Source of the DNA: Bradyrhizobium jicamae
Lineage (GTDB): Bacteria > Pseudomonadota > Alphaproteobacteria > Rhizobiales > Xanthobacteraceae
Length of the DNA stretch: 64,000 nt
Assembly (NCBI RefSeq): GCF_001440395.1
Contig: NZ_LLXZ01000064.1
Coordinates: 104,530-168,529 of the forward strand
Direction of reading: 5' to 3'
Within the stretch, counting starts at the first letter, position 1. Each line of letters opens with the position of its first letter. The notes under the pieces were generated by a model, which had not been told where the DNA came from, made no database searches, and was given only the letters and a program-made list of their open reading frames with translations. The position numbers and the translations under genes were made by a program. Shown here piece after piece: positions 43,060 to 52,431 of this stretch.

Positions 43060-43625
43060 TTGCCGCTTTTCCCCTTGCCCCCATGACTGCCTTGGCGCAC
43101 ACGACGCGCCTCGGCAGACCACCCACAGAATGTCGGAATGCAGTGATCTGATGTGCCGCGATCAGCGTGCAGGAATCGACCCGACGTCGACGCCTTGACG
43201 ACGCGCCGTTATCGGCAACAGCAAGAAACGAAACGTGCGCAGGCTGCGACCCAAACCCAAGGTCGGCTCGCCTTTCCAGATTCGTTCGCCCCGTTTCCAC
43301 CCGCATATGTTTTCCTCTGGCCAATGCTCGCCCAGATCCGCCAGTCGTTTTTTGTCAGCATGCAATATCAATCGAGCGAAGTCGATTTCAGATTGGATCT
43401 ATTCCAGATTGAGTGCGATTGAATGACATAGGGACGACGACATAGGCTAAGCCTATGGGTCTATCGCGTTAGGCTAAGCCTATGGATCCGCAAAACTTCG
43501 CGGCAACCAATCACTTTTCTCGATGATTTCATTTGAATAATTGATCGAGCGCCGAACTTTAGTCTGATTTCATCGATCTGAGTTGCTGCTTCGCATTGCA
43601 TCCATGTCAGTGACATCCTGATCCA
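43060..43625. other. Long upstream region of the second Liv operon
   Basis: This gap of about 565 bp holds no gene I can support. Its left part should contain the promoter of the synthetase-Liv operon. Its right part is A+T-rich and contains two 17-bp palindromes (43441 and 43468). Confidence 0.5.
43441..43484. repeat. Two palindromes spaced 27 bp apart (operator candidates)
   Basis: CATAGGCTAAGCCTATG (43441-43457) is a perfect palindrome around a central A. GTTAGGCTAAGCCTATG (43468-43484) is the same with two changes at its left edge. The centres are 27 bp apart. They lie between the P450 gene and the Liv operon, whose first gene starts about 380 bp further on. No regulator gene is adjacent. 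Confidence 0.6.
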
Positions 43626-44840
43626 TCAACTGCCCGCCACCACCGGCAACTCCGCAATCATGCGAATGCCGGGCCGCCTCCGCCAATGAATTTGCGACGG
43701 CTCGACCGCCAGCTTCAATCGCGGCCAGCGCGTGAACAGCGCCTGCAATGCGCAAATCCCCTCGATCCGTGCGAGCTGGTGGCCGAGGCAGAAATGGATT
43801 CCGGTGCCGAACGACAAATGCCGGTTCGGCCGCCGCTCGAGATCGAGCCGTTCGGGACACTCGTTCGCCAGCGGGTCGAGATTGGCGGCGACGAGCATCG
43901 CCATCACGCGATCGCCTTTTTTCAATTTCACGCCCTCAAGATCGACGTCGTGGCGCACGTAGCGCGGCTTTGAGAACTGCACCGGCGAGACGAAGCGCAG
44001 GAATTCTTCCACCGCCAGCCCCGCGCGGCTCCAGTCCGCCGCGAGCCATTCGCGCCGGGCCGGATCCTTCAGCAATTCGAAAACCGATCCGCTGATCAGA
44101 TGCGTCGTGGTCTCGGAGCCGGCGTTGAGCAGCAGAAGCATCATCGCGACCATCTCGTCCGGCGTGATGCGCCCGCCCTCTTTCTCGACGCGCACCAGCT
44201 CGGCGATCAATCCTTCGCCGCCTTCTTCGCGCACCGCCTGCAGCCGTTCCTGCAGATAGCGGCGCATCCTGAACAGTCCGCCGATCAGCCGCAGAAAGCT
44301 GAATGCGTTGGTCATATGCGCCAGCGAATTGGCCCAGGCGATGAATTTCGGCCGGTCCGCCAGCGGCAGGCCGAGCAGTTCGCAGATCACCGCCAGCGGC
44401 AGCATCCGCGCATAACGCTGTACCAGATCGGCGGGACTGCCTTGCGCAAAGAGTTCATCGGCGAGGCGATCGGCGATGGCGCGGATATGCGGCTCCATGT
44501 CGAGCACGGCGCGGCGGCGGAACGCCTCGTCTACGATGTCGCGCAGCCGCGTGTGATCCGGCTCGTCCATCGTCAGCATGTTGTTGGCGACGGTGCCGAT
44601 GACACGCGGCATCCACCAGGGCAACCCGACCAGCGCCCCGCCCTCCTTGCGCAGCGTGAATCTCGTGCCGTCCTTCAGCACGCGCGCGGCCGCCTCATGG
44701 GTCGTGGTGACCCAGACGCGGCCGATGATCGGAAATCGCGTGAAAACGGCAGGACCGATCGAGCGCAGTTGGCCAACACCCGCCTCGGGATTGCGAAAGA
44801 AGGCCTCGCTGGTGAAATCGAAATCCACATGCTGTGCCAT
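43626..44840 (-). CDS. Cytochrome P450
   Basis: This is a 404-residue soluble class I-type P450. The heme-thiolate loop is FGTGIHFCLGHQLAR with the Cys at about residue 351. The ExxR motif is EEFLR and the I-helix oxygen-activation motif is NAGSETTTH. LTMDEPDHTRLRDIVDEAFRRR is the conserved C-helix region. All key residues are present. No ferredoxin or ferredoxin reductase is encoded in the window. The gene reads toward the Liv operon but is 566 bp away and separated from it by palindromic sites. The substrate is unknown; a fatty-acid or terpenoid-like compound would suit the neighbours. Confidence 0.93.
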   Translation of the reverse strand: MAQHVDFDFTSEAFFRNPEAGVGQLRSIGPAVFTRFPIIGRVWVTTTHEAAARVLKDGTRFTLRKEGGALVGLPWWMPRVIGTVANNMLTMDEPDHTRLRDIVDEAFRRRAVLDMEPHIRAIADRLADELFAQGSPADLVQRYARMLPLAVICELLGLPLADRPKFIAWANSLAHMTNAFSFLRLIGGLFRMRRYLQERLQAVREEGGEGLIAELVRVEKEGGRITPDEMVAMMLLLLNAGSETTTHLISGSVFELLKDPARREWLAADWSRAGLAVEEFLRFVSPVQFSKPRYVRHDVDLEGVKLKKGDRVMAMLVAANLDPLANECPERLDLERRPNRHLSFGTGIHFCLGHQLARIEGICALQALFTRWPRLKLAVEPSQIHWRRRPGIRMIAELPVVAGS

Positions 44841-45142
44841 CGCGCCATTCCACGCCGCCGCTTCGCCACCCGAAAGATGGTGCGCAACAGTGAAGCCGCA
44901 AGGCTCGGGCTTTCGATCGTCCTCGCCATCATTTTTTCGCGATCGATGATCTTGCCGTTTCTCATAGCGCCGTCAGGCGTAAGCCGGCGGCCGCTGCTTG
45001 AAGAAGCCGGAACAGCCAAGATGCCGATCGGCACATCGGAGCGCGCCGGGGCAATGAGAAGCAGCAGGATTCCCAACGCTGCGAGAAGGCGGCCCTGGAT
45101 CGAAAGGACCTTCGAAAGCCACCTCCTCCTTCAAATCCTGGC
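44841..45142. other. Intergenic region between the P450 and peptidoglycan hydrolase genes
   Basis: This gap of about 300 bp holds several overlapping open frames without family resemblance and no clear hairpin. It should carry the P450 promoter and the end of the hydrolase transcript. Confidence 0.35.
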
Positions 45143-47599
45143 TCAGGCCTCCGGCGCGAAGATGCTCCAATCCAGCTCGGTGTCGAGTGCAGGCGTGAAG
45201 ATGCCGTCGCTCCGCTGGGTGCGCGTGCGCTGACGGTTGTGCAGCGCTTCCGCGGTGGCAGGACCAAAATCGCCATCCGGCGCAGCGATGCCGAGCCGAT
45301 CCTGCAGACGCGTCACCCGGGCGCCCTGCGAGCCAAAACGCAAACGCCGCAAGCCGGACATCTCCTGGAGGCCCCGCCCGCGGCGGCGCGCCTCCGAGGC
45401 CATCAAGACCTCATCCCCCGTAAGCAACAGGTAGAGATAGGGCCGCCCCGGCTCGCCGTTGGCATCGAGCAGGCCGGCTGAACGACGGAATTTCGCCCAC
45501 TGTCCGGAGTGCTGGCCCGATGATGTCGCGGAGCCAATAATGACCTGGCAGCCGAACGACGAAAACCAACCACTCTCGCTGGAGAAGGACGGATGGATGT
45601 TGTCGCCGGGGGCCATGTTCTGAAATATGTCGCCGGACTCGTAGGTGAGATCATCGGCGGTGCGCCGCACGATTACCTTTCGCTTCGAAGCGATCGATTT
45701 GCGCAGCAGGAAACAGCCCGGCCGTCCATTGTGTTCGCCGCAGATATAGCGGTACAGCCCCGACGGCAGCAGATTGCCCGCCTCCCGTGTCCGGAACCAC
45801 GACACCACGGCTTCCGCATGCGGCACTGTGGAGCCCGAATACACCGCGATCTTTCCCTGCTGGCGATCCCACACGCCCATCACGCAGCGTGTCTCCTGAT
45901 GGTTCGGACGGATGTTCTTGAGCACGGCTTCTTCCCGCCACAGGCCGTCGCTGCCCGATCCGCCGCTGACGATGGTGGCGCCGCGCAGACCGAACAGCAC
46001 CGGCGTGACGCCGGCTTCACCGACCGGAAAATCGTTCAAGGCGCAGAGCATCTCGATATCAGCCGCGGTGAACGGGAACTGCATGCCAACGGGAAGGTCA
46101 GCCCCGAGATGCGCGTAGTCGCAACAGTCCGCGTCGCGCGCCCAGCTCACGGTCGACTGCGAGCGCGCCCGAGTGACGGTTGCGTCCATGCTTTCGACGG
46201 ATTGACGCGCGATTTCGTCTTCGGGCGAACGATCGACCCAGAAATCCTCATCGCTCGGAATTTCGGCGGGCGCATCGGCCGGAGGCGCTCCGAACGTGCC
46301 CCTGAACTGATCGTACAGACGCATTACCTTGGGCTTGTAGTTCGGATTTTCGGCAGGCGGTGCCCAGATGTCGGCGATGAAATTCAAAAATCGTTCGGGC
46401 GCTGCGGCCGCGCCGCGCCACCCCCGATAACTTGGATGCCGATCAAGCCGAAGCCAGTATCCGGCAATGAAATCTTCCAGGCTTGCGAACTTGCAGTAGA
46501 ACTCGCCGCCGTCATGTGCCTCGTACCAGACCTTGGTGGCGATGCCGCTCATGAACGGCCGCCATTTCATGCCCGCGAAATTGAGGTGCCGCGTTGCGAG
46601 CTGTGACGTGCCCGTTCCGGACTCCAGCGCCCATTGCGAGAAACTGATGTCCTTGAGATGCGGAAACTCGATCGTGGCGGTCGCATAGGCCTGCTGCAAG
46701 GAATTCCACAAGGCCGCGCTCGTTGCAGCTTCCGCCGATTCCACATCCGCCGCCACAGCGTCCGCGGTCTCCAAACTCGCGGGCGCCGGCAGGCCGACCA
46801 AAGCGGCAAACGCGTCTACCACCGCCCTCGCAAGCCCATCCTTGCGCGCAATGCCGAGTTCAGCGTCCTGCTGGTTCGATCCGAAAAACGGCTCAATCAG
46901 CGCGGAGGGCTGCACCTCGTTGGTGAGGCTGGCAATGCCGCGTCCGGTTTCGTTGGCGTCCTTCAGGCCGCGATCCTGGAGTCCGACCCGTCCGTAGAGG
47001 CTGACAAGCTTGTCCTGCAACGCCCGCGCCCAGGGAATGGAGCCGCTGCGGCCGTACAGCGTCTCGCTGCCGCGGGCGGACGCCGTTGCGGAGTTGAAGT
47101 GCAGTTCAACGCTAGCTTGCGGTCGCCACCGCGCCACCAGCCGATAGGCATCGCGGACCCCGGCGGTGCCGTTCTGTCGCCGGCGGAACGTAGCGACGCG
47201 AATGCCGCGCGCATTGGCCTTCTCCTCGATCCGCCTTGCCAGATCCTCGTTCCAATAATATTCCGCACGCCCAGCCGATGCCGCGGCAGGAAACGGAGGC
47301 GAGACGCCGAGAGCGCCCTTGTCGGTGCCCTCGGAGCTGTGGCCGATAACTATCGCAAGACCGTTGGGATTAGCGCTGGCCTCCTCCGCGGCGTCGAATT
47401 CAACGGTGCCGGAAGCTTCTCCGACCATCTCCAACTCCTGGAGATCGCCCATCAGCTCGTCGATGTATCGGCGTCTTTGGTCGATCTCTATTTCCAGCTC
47501 TTGCGTCATCTCAACACGCGCCGCCGCCTCCCGCGCGGCCAGCTCCTGCCTGAGCTTTCCAATCAAGCGGCGATTGTCGTCAACGTCATTGCTGCTCAT
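45143..47599 (-). CDS. Multidomain peptidoglycan hydrolase (amidase_3, glucosaminidase-like, PG-binding)
   Basis: This is an 818-residue protein with an unusual layout. Residues 1-60 are a charged coiled coil (QELAAREAAARVEMTQELE). Residues 80-275 look like an N-acetylmuramoyl-L-alanine amidase (AIVIGHSSEG, VELHFNSATA, PSALIEPFFGSN). Residues 300-430 resemble a GH73 glucosaminidase (ISFSQWALESGTGTSQLA, LNFAGMKW). Residues 480-730 are unassigned but contain CCDYAHLG and a long beta-rich part. A peptidoglycan-binding_1 domain closes the protein (LRFGSQGARVTRLQDRLGIA, GDFGPATAEAL). No signal peptide or membrane helix is visible, so export by an unusual route, or a role in a phage-tail-like particle, is possible. 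Confidence 0.8.
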   Translation of the reverse strand: MSSNDVDDNRRLIGKLRQELAAREAAARVEMTQELEIEIDQRRRYIDELMGDLQELEMVGEASGTVEFDAAEEASANPNGLAIVIGHSSEGTDKGALGVSPPFPAAASAGRAEYYWNEDLARRIEEKANARGIRVATFRRRQNGTAGVRDAYRLVARWRPQASVELHFNSATASARGSETLYGRSGSIPWARALQDKLVSLYGRVGLQDRGLKDANETGRGIASLTNEVQPSALIEPFFGSNQQDAELGIARKDGLARAVVDAFAALVGLPAPASLETADAVAADVESAEAATSAALWNSLQQAYATATIEFPHLKDISFSQWALESGTGTSQLATRHLNFAGMKWRPFMSGIATKVWYEAHDGGEFYCKFASLEDFIAGYWLRLDRHPSYRGWRGAAAAPERFLNFIADIWAPPAENPNYKPKVMRLYDQFRGTFGAPPADAPAEIPSDEDFWVDRSPEDEIARQSVESMDATVTRARSQSTVSWARDADCCDYAHLGADLPVGMQFPFTAADIEMLCALNDFPVGEAGVTPVLFGLRGATIVSGGSGSDGLWREEAVLKNIRPNHQETRCVMGVWDRQQGKIAVYSGSTVPHAEAVVSWFRTREAGNLLPSGLYRYICGEHNGRPGCFLLRKSIASKRKVIVRRTADDLTYESGDIFQNMAPGDNIHPSFSSESGWFSSFGCQVIIGSATSSGQHSGQWAKFRRSAGLLDANGEPGRPYLYLLLTGDEVLMASEARRRGRGLQEMSGLRRLRFGSQGARVTRLQDRLGIAAPDGDFGPATAEALHNRQRTRTQRSDGIFTPALDTELDWSIFAPEA

Positions 47600-47723
47600 G
47601 ATTCTACCTCATCCATGGTGGTGACCTCGTCGGAACGATCGAGATCGGATGGATCACATGCGCGATTGCCGTCCCACGCTTTTCGTCAACACCGAAAGAA
47701 CCGGCCATGGCCGAGGCACGGCG

Positions 47724-48797
47724 TCATTTCGGCGCCGGCAAGGTCAAGGCCCGAAAAGATTTCTCTAGCTTGTCCGCGTCCTTACACTTTTTGGTCCCAT
47801 CGTCGGACAGCAGCATCATGTTTGAACTGCCGGGAATTGCGAACACCGCTTCGGGAGCAAAATCGTCCGGGAGTTTGGCGTTCATCATGACCGGTTCGGT
47901 ATCGCGCTCCTTGCCACTCCAGGTGAACAGGGCGAATGGCGGCTTGATCTCGGAATCCTTAGCCTCGCCGTGCGGGCCCGCGACGATGACATAGGTGTTG
48001 TTGACCCATTCGATGCTGCGGATGCCGCGCCCTTTAAGCTTGCCGAGCTGCCACGGATTGCCGAAAACAGGCGTCTTGCCCGCATCCACCACCTCGGCCG
48101 GATTATCGAGTGAAATCACCAAGGCTTTCTTGCCGGGGCGCGGATTGCGGAATCCGATCAGGAGGCGACCATCCGGCGTCGCCGCAAGGCCCTCGATGTT
48201 GAAGCCTTTCTTCGATTCCGGAGCCGGCCCCTCCTCCTTTCCGGGCGCATAGGCCTCGGACAATTTGAACGGCTTCAGCTTTCTCTTCAGCTTCGCATCG
48301 TCGAACATGGCCTCCCGCAAGTCCTTGTAGGCGCCGGATCCGATCGGCTCCAGCCGAGGACCGTCCGCCTGCGGCACGATACGGGTCGCAAACAGGCGCG
48401 ATCGGCCCGGCTCGGCCTCGCCCTTGGAATCGCGGGCGTGTGAAGCGATCCAGTAGATGCGATCGTCGATACGCGCCACCCCCTCGAGGTCGGCCTCCTT
48501 GAAGACGGGTTCGCCATCCGGTCCCGGCTTCTTCTTCGTCGGCGCCTCAAGGAACGCATCCAGGGAAAGCTCGTGAACGGCGGCCGCCTGCCCCATGCGG
48601 TAGACGTTGAGCACATTGCTCTCGTCATCCGCCACCGCAAAAAAATTCTGATCGAGCGCAATCGCGGCCGAGCCATCGCAGGCACCGCGATATGTCGTGA
48701 TCTGGTCTGCGGCCTGTGCTGCCGCCACGAAGAAAGTCAGGGAGGTGGAAAGGGTGGCGATGGCCAACAAGCGCGATGCAGGGATGAACTGAAACAT
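47724..48797 (-). CDS. DUF3616-type exported beta-propeller-like protein
   Basis: This is a 357-residue exported protein with a signal peptide (LLAIATLSTSLTFFVAAAQA). Repeating segments such as LDQNFFAVADDESNVLNVYRM, DLEGVARIDDRIYWIASHAR, NIEGLAATPDGRLLIGFRN and GIRSIEWVNNTYVIVAGP suggest a propeller of the DUF3616 kind, sometimes linked to phytase-like or metal-binding folds. The function is unknown. It lies upstream of the peptidoglycan hydrolase gene in the same direction, with a gap of about 125 bp. Confidence 0.78.
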   Translation of the reverse strand: MFQFIPASRLLAIATLSTSLTFFVAAAQAADQITTYRGACDGSAAIALDQNFFAVADDESNVLNVYRMGQAAAVHELSLDAFLEAPTKKKPGPDGEPVFKEADLEGVARIDDRIYWIASHARDSKGEAEPGRSRLFATRIVPQADGPRLEPIGSGAYKDLREAMFDDAKLKRKLKPFKLSEAYAPGKEEGPAPESKKGFNIEGLAATPDGRLLIGFRNPRPGKKALVISLDNPAEVVDAGKTPVFGNPWQLGKLKGRGIRSIEWVNNTYVIVAGPHGEAKDSEIKPPFALFTWSGKERDTEPVMMNAKLPDDFAPEAVFAIPGSSNMMLLSDDGTKKCKDADKLEKSFRALTLPAPK

Positions 48798-49067
48798 GCG
48801 TCATCTCCCAAAACACTTATATAAAGCGACCAAACTGCACCTGCAGCCAGCGCATCAAATCTGCAAATGCAAACTGCTAAATGTATTGCGGCGCAATACC
48901 TGCGGCACTTTATCTCTTAGAGGTTGCGCGATGTATGAAGCCCGTCACATGTTGACGAATAGTTGCCGCGTCATGCCGCCCTCAAAACCGGTAACGTAGC
49001 TTTGGCGTGCAAGATCTCGCCATGTGAGGGTTGCCGGATCGAGTGAGGTTGCGGAGCAAGCCGCTCC

Positions 49068-50018
49068 TCACACCGGCGGCGTACCGTGGGTGTGAAACGA
49101 CTCGATGGTCTTCAGCCCCCACGCCTGGCCTTTCTTGCGCTCCTCCTCGGTCCAGACAATCGGCTTCCAGTCGGGTGCGAGGATCAGGCGGGCGCCGGCG
49201 TTGGCGACTTCGACGCGGTTGCCGCCGGGTTCGTAGACATAGAGGAAGAAGGTCTGCTGGATCGCGTGCTTGTGCGGGCCGGTCTCGATGTGAATGCCGT
49301 TTTCGAGAAAGATATCGGCGGCGCGCAGAATTTCCTCGCGGCTGTCGAGCGCGTAGGTGACGTGGTGGAAGCGGCCCGGCTTGCCGTAATGATCGCGCGT
49401 GTAGGCGAAATCGTAGCTCTTGTTCGACATCGTCATCCACATTGCCGCTTCCGTGCCGTCGTTGAGCACGATCTGCTCGGTGGTGCGCAGGCCCAGATAG
49501 TTCTCGAAGAACAGACGGTTGGCCTTGATGTCGACTGCGAGGCAATTGAGGTGATCGAGCCTGCGGACGTTGACGCCGCGCGCGGGAAACCGCTGCGCCT
49601 GGTTCTTGAGCGCAGGCTTCAGCTCCGGCGGCGCCTGGTACCATTCGGTCTCGTAATAGAGCTCGACAATATGGCCGTCGGGGTCGCGGCAGCGGAACGC
49701 CGGTCCCTGCCCCATATCGCCGTCGGTCCAGCCGATGTCGAAACCGGAGCCCTTCAGCGCCGCTACGCGGCGCTCCAGCGCCTGCGGGCTGCGGGCGCGC
49801 AACGCCATGTGCTCCATTCCCGAAGTTTTCGAGGCCGTTAGCTTGAGCGAATAGCGCTCGTAATCGTCCCAGCCGCGCAGGTAGACCGATTCACCCTTCT
49901 GGCCGCTGACCGTCATGCCCATGACGTCGACGAAGAATTTCAGGCTCTCGTCCGGCTTCGGCGTCAGCAATTCCATGTGGCCGAGATGGGCAAGATCGAA
50001 GATCGGCTCTGATGTCAT
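49068..50018 (-). CDS. Type I extradiol ring-cleavage dioxygenase
   Basis: This is a 316-residue two-domain vicinal-oxygen-chelate dioxygenase; the ATG at 50018 has GAGAGG upstream. The iron ligands are probably His156 (RLDHLNCL), His219 (FHHVTYAL) and Glu270 (NRVEVAN), spaced as in the BphC/XylE class. The late VYEPGGNRVE motif is conserved. It would cleave a catecholic ring next to the two hydroxyls. It ends a leftward cluster encoding the later steps from oxalomesaconate to pyruvate and oxaloacetate, but protocatechuate 4,5-dioxygenases of that route are usually of the unrelated type II (LigAB), so the substrate is an open question. Confidence 0.88.
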   Translation of the reverse strand: MTSEPIFDLAHLGHMELLTPKPDESLKFFVDVMGMTVSGQKGESVYLRGWDDYERYSLKLTASKTSGMEHMALRARSPQALERRVAALKGSGFDIGWTDGDMGQGPAFRCRDPDGHIVELYYETEWYQAPPELKPALKNQAQRFPARGVNVRRLDHLNCLAVDIKANRLFFENYLGLRTTEQIVLNDGTEAAMWMTMSNKSYDFAYTRDHYGKPGRFHHVTYALDSREEILRAADIFLENGIHIETGPHKHAIQQTFFLYVYEPGGNRVEVANAGARLILAPDWKPIVWTEEERKKGQAWGLKTIESFHTHGTPPV

Positions 50019-50032
50019 TGTAGGCCTCTCTC

Positions 50033-50112
50033 GTAGGGTGGGCAAAGCGCAGCGTGCCCACCGTTGCAAAACACATGGCGGGCGCGGCGCGATGCGCCTT
50101 TGCCCACCCTAC
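50033..50112. repeat. Dispersed palindromic repeat element of REP type
   Basis: The 80-bp element has perfect 15-bp terminal inverted repeats: GTAGGGTGGGCAAAG (50033-50047) and CTTTGCCCACCCTAC (50098-50112). Inside, AGCGTGCCCACC gives further pairing. Elements of this GGTGGGCAAAG type are common in intergenic regions of Bradyrhizobium and relatives. The right arm supplies the stop codon of the neighbouring gene that ends at 50109. Confidence 0.8.
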
Positions 50113-50954
50113 AAAAGTGTCCGCGTGGCATCGTCGAACAACTCGTCCACGGTGAACGCGCGCGGTATCAGTTCTTGCTGCGCGGAGTACTCGATGATCA
50201 GTCGCAGCGACCGTCGCATTTCGTCACGGCCGAAGCGCGGCGCCGACGGCGCCGCACCAGCGGATTCAGTGAGCAGGCGATGGACTTCCTTCACCGCGTC
50301 GGGATGCTTGTCGGACATCGCCTGGCTCACCACCACCATGTGGTTGATCGGCACCACCCCGTGCTTTTCAAACCATGCCTTCTCTTCCGCGGCGACATCG
50401 GCAAACAGCGGCTTCAGATCCGGATGATCGGATTTTTCGCCGAGCACCGCATCGAGCTCGCCGTCGACCAGCATCTGCACGATCTGCTTTCCCGCCGGCG
50501 CCCGCTTGGTTGCATCAACGAACTCGGCGACATGGGCATCCTCGAACGTCACCCATTCGATCGAACCGAGATCGACACCGTAGTCATTGGCGAGAATGCC
50601 ACGCAGCCATGCGCCGGTCGTGGTGGTGAAGGAGCGAATGCCGACGCGCTTTCCCCTGAGGTCGCGCGGTGTGAGCTTTCCCTCCTCCGCATTGTACAGC
50701 GCATGGCCATGCTGAAACCGCGCCAGCACCACATCTGGCAGCAGCACCATCGGCTTGCCGAAGGATCTTGCCATCAGATAGGTGACGATCGCCATCTCCG
50801 AGACGTCGAACGCGCCCTCGCGGACCATCGGCTTGAAGCCCTTGTTGGTCGGCGAATACTGCGCGAAATCGAACTCGACCAGATCGGACCTGACTGAGCC
50901 GTTCTTGAGTGCTGATGTGCCGGAATGGTCGCCGAGCAAGGTCCGCAGGCGCAT
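50109..50954 (-). CDS. 4,5-dihydroxyphthalate decarboxylase-like / substrate-binding-fold protein
   Basis: This is a 281-residue protein from the ATG at 50954, 7 nt after the aldolase stop and with a GAGGTGG motif. It has a periplasmic-binding-protein fold but no signal peptide. It carries the segment order of 4,5-dihydroxyphthalate decarboxylase relatives: FDVSEMAIVTYLMAR, VLARFQHGHALYNAE, LRGKRVGIRSFTTTTGAWLR and NDYGVDLGSIEWVTFEDAHV. It most likely decarboxylates a hydroxylated aromatic acid, or a ring-cleavage product, before or after the dioxygenase step. A transport role is less likely without a signal peptide. The stop codon lies inside the REP element. Confidence 0.75.
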   Translation of the reverse strand: MRLRTLLGDHSGTSALKNGSVRSDLVEFDFAQYSPTNKGFKPMVREGAFDVSEMAIVTYLMARSFGKPMVLLPDVVLARFQHGHALYNAEEGKLTPRDLRGKRVGIRSFTTTTGAWLRGILANDYGVDLGSIEWVTFEDAHVAEFVDATKRAPAGKQIVQMLVDGELDAVLGEKSDHPDLKPLFADVAAEEKAWFEKHGVVPINHMVVVSQAMSDKHPDAVKEVHRLLTESAGAAPSAPRFGRDEMRRSLRLIIEYSAQQELIPRAFTVDELFDDATRTLL

Positions 50955-50961
50955 CGCCACC

Positions 50962-51654
50962 TCAGTCCTCCTCCAGTTCGTCGACATAGACGAGCCCGGC
51001 CTTCGCCAGCGGCTCGCGCATGTTGTACATGTCGAGCCCGAGCACGCCGGCAGCGAGCTTCTGGCGCTTGCCGTCTTCGTCGGCGACGCGCTTTTCGCCT
51101 TTGGTGGCGACATCCGCCGCGTCCTTGCGCCCGATCACCACCACGCCGTCGTCATCGGCAACCACCGCGTCACCCGGCCTGACATTGATGCCGGCGCAGA
51201 CCACGGGCACGTTGACGGCCCCCAGCGTCGCCTTCACCGTGCCCTTGGCCGAGATCGCCTTCGACCATACCGGGAAGCCCATCTCGCGAAGCGATTTGGC
51301 GTCGCGGACGCCGGCATCGATGACGAGCCCCTTGACGCCGCGCGCCATCAGCGAGGTCGCAAGCAGATCGCCGAACATGCCGTCGGTGTTGTCGGTGGTG
51401 CAGCCGACCACCAGTATGTCGCCTGGCTTGCATTGTTCCACCGCAACATGGATCATCCAGTTGTCGCCGGGCTGCGCCAGCACGGTCACGGCGGTGCCGG
51501 CGGCTTCGGCGCCGCTCCACACCGGGCGTAGATACGGCTTCATCAGGCCGAAGCGGCCATAGGCCTCGTGCGCGGTGGCGACGCCGAGTGCGCCGAGCCG
51601 CTTCACGAGGTCAGGCTCGGTGCGCTTGATGTTGCGGACGACGACCGTCTTCAT
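50962..51654 (-). CDS. galC: 4-carboxy-4-hydroxy-2-oxoadipate aldolase / oxaloacetate decarboxylase (RraA fold)
   Basis: This is a 230-residue RraA-like class II aldolase, also known as LigK or ProA, that splits 4-carboxy-4-hydroxy-2-oxoadipate into pyruvate and oxaloacetate. The diagnostic segments are [23 protein letters not shown] (phosphate/pyruvate loop), [14 protein letters not shown] with the metal-binding Asp and catalytic Arg, [20 protein letters not shown], and [16 protein letters not shown]. It overlaps the GalB gene by 4 nt. The length and all motifs are normal for the family. Confidence 0.92.
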   Translation of the reverse strand: MKTVVVRNIKRTEPDLVKRLGALGVATAHEAYGRFGLMKPYLRPVWSGAEAAGTAVTVLAQPGDNWMIHVAVEQCKPGDILVVGCTTDNTDGMFGDLLATSLMARGVKGLVIDAGVRDAKSLREMGFPVWSKAISAKGTVKATLGAVNVPVVCAGINVRPGDAVVADDDGVVVIGRKDAADVATKGEKRVADEDGKRQKLAAGVLGLDMYNMREPLAKAGLVYVDELEED

Positions 51655-52376
51655 GCCAATTCCTCCATCGCCATCGGGAACAGACGCTGGTACGCCTCGC
51701 CATAGGTCATCGGCTTGCCGGTATTGCGGCCGCCTTGCACGCCCCGCTGCAGCGCGACGCGTTCATAATAGGCCCACAGGTGCTTTTGCGCGGCGAGAAT
51801 CTCGAACGTCTTGCGCTTGATGTCCCAGACCTCGTCGATGTTGAGGATCACCTGCGGCTTGAAATTGCACATCTCCGGCTGGTGCGGCTCGAACAGGAAC
51901 ACCGGCGGCGCGGAATAGGTGTATTTGGCGCCGGGCTTGTGGCCCATCGCCTGCGCGACCACGCGGGTTTCCTGGGCGAAGTGCGCCGCGTTCGGATGAT
52001 CGAAATTATAGGGATCCTCCAGCGCATGGGTCAGCACGAAGGACGGGTTGAGTTCGCGGTAGATATCGACCATGCGGTCGAAATGCGCCTCCGTCAGCCG
52101 CAGCGGATAGTCGCCGGCGTCGAAGAATTCGATTTCCGCGCCCAGCATTTCCGCCGCGCGCTGCGCCTCGTCGCGCCTTCCGGCCTTCACCTTCTCCATC
52201 GTCGCGCCCGCCTCCTTCCAGGCGAACTGGCTTTCGCCGCGCTCGCCGAACGACAGGCAGGCGATCTTGACGCGATAACCCTTCTTCACATGCAGCGCGA
52301 TCGCGCCGCCCGCGCGCCAGACGAAATCGCCGGGATGCGCCGTGACAACAAGGCCCGTTTTGCCAGCATTGCTCAT
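51651..52376 (-). CDS. galB: 4-oxalomesaconate hydratase (PIG-L/LmbE fold)
   Basis: This is a 241-residue zinc hydrolase-fold protein. It matches the GalB pattern of gallate and protocatechuate 4,5-cleavage pathways: a start with [59 protein letters not shown] with the zinc ligands Asp-x2-His, [14 protein letters not shown], and [15 protein letters not shown]. It adds water to oxalomesaconate to give the substrate of the next enzyme, GalC, with which it overlaps by 4 nt. Ordinary PIG-L deacetylases lack the EPHQPE and RVALQRGVQ segments, so this call is fairly firm. Confidence 0.9.
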   Translation of the reverse strand: MSNAGKTGLVVTAHPGDFVWRAGGAIALHVKKGYRVKIACLSFGERGESQFAWKEAGATMEKVKAGRRDEAQRAAEMLGAEIEFFDAGDYPLRLTEAHFDRMVDIYRELNPSFVLTHALEDPYNFDHPNAAHFAQETRVVAQAMGHKPGAKYTYSAPPVFLFEPHQPEMCNFKPQVILNIDEVWDIKRKTFEILAAQKHLWAYYERVALQRGVQGGRNTGKPMTYGEAYQRLFPMAMEELA

Positions 52377-52431
52377 GATCGGGATCTCCTCCTTGGCTTG
52401 TTACGCGTGGCTGGCCGCACCGGCATCGCGA

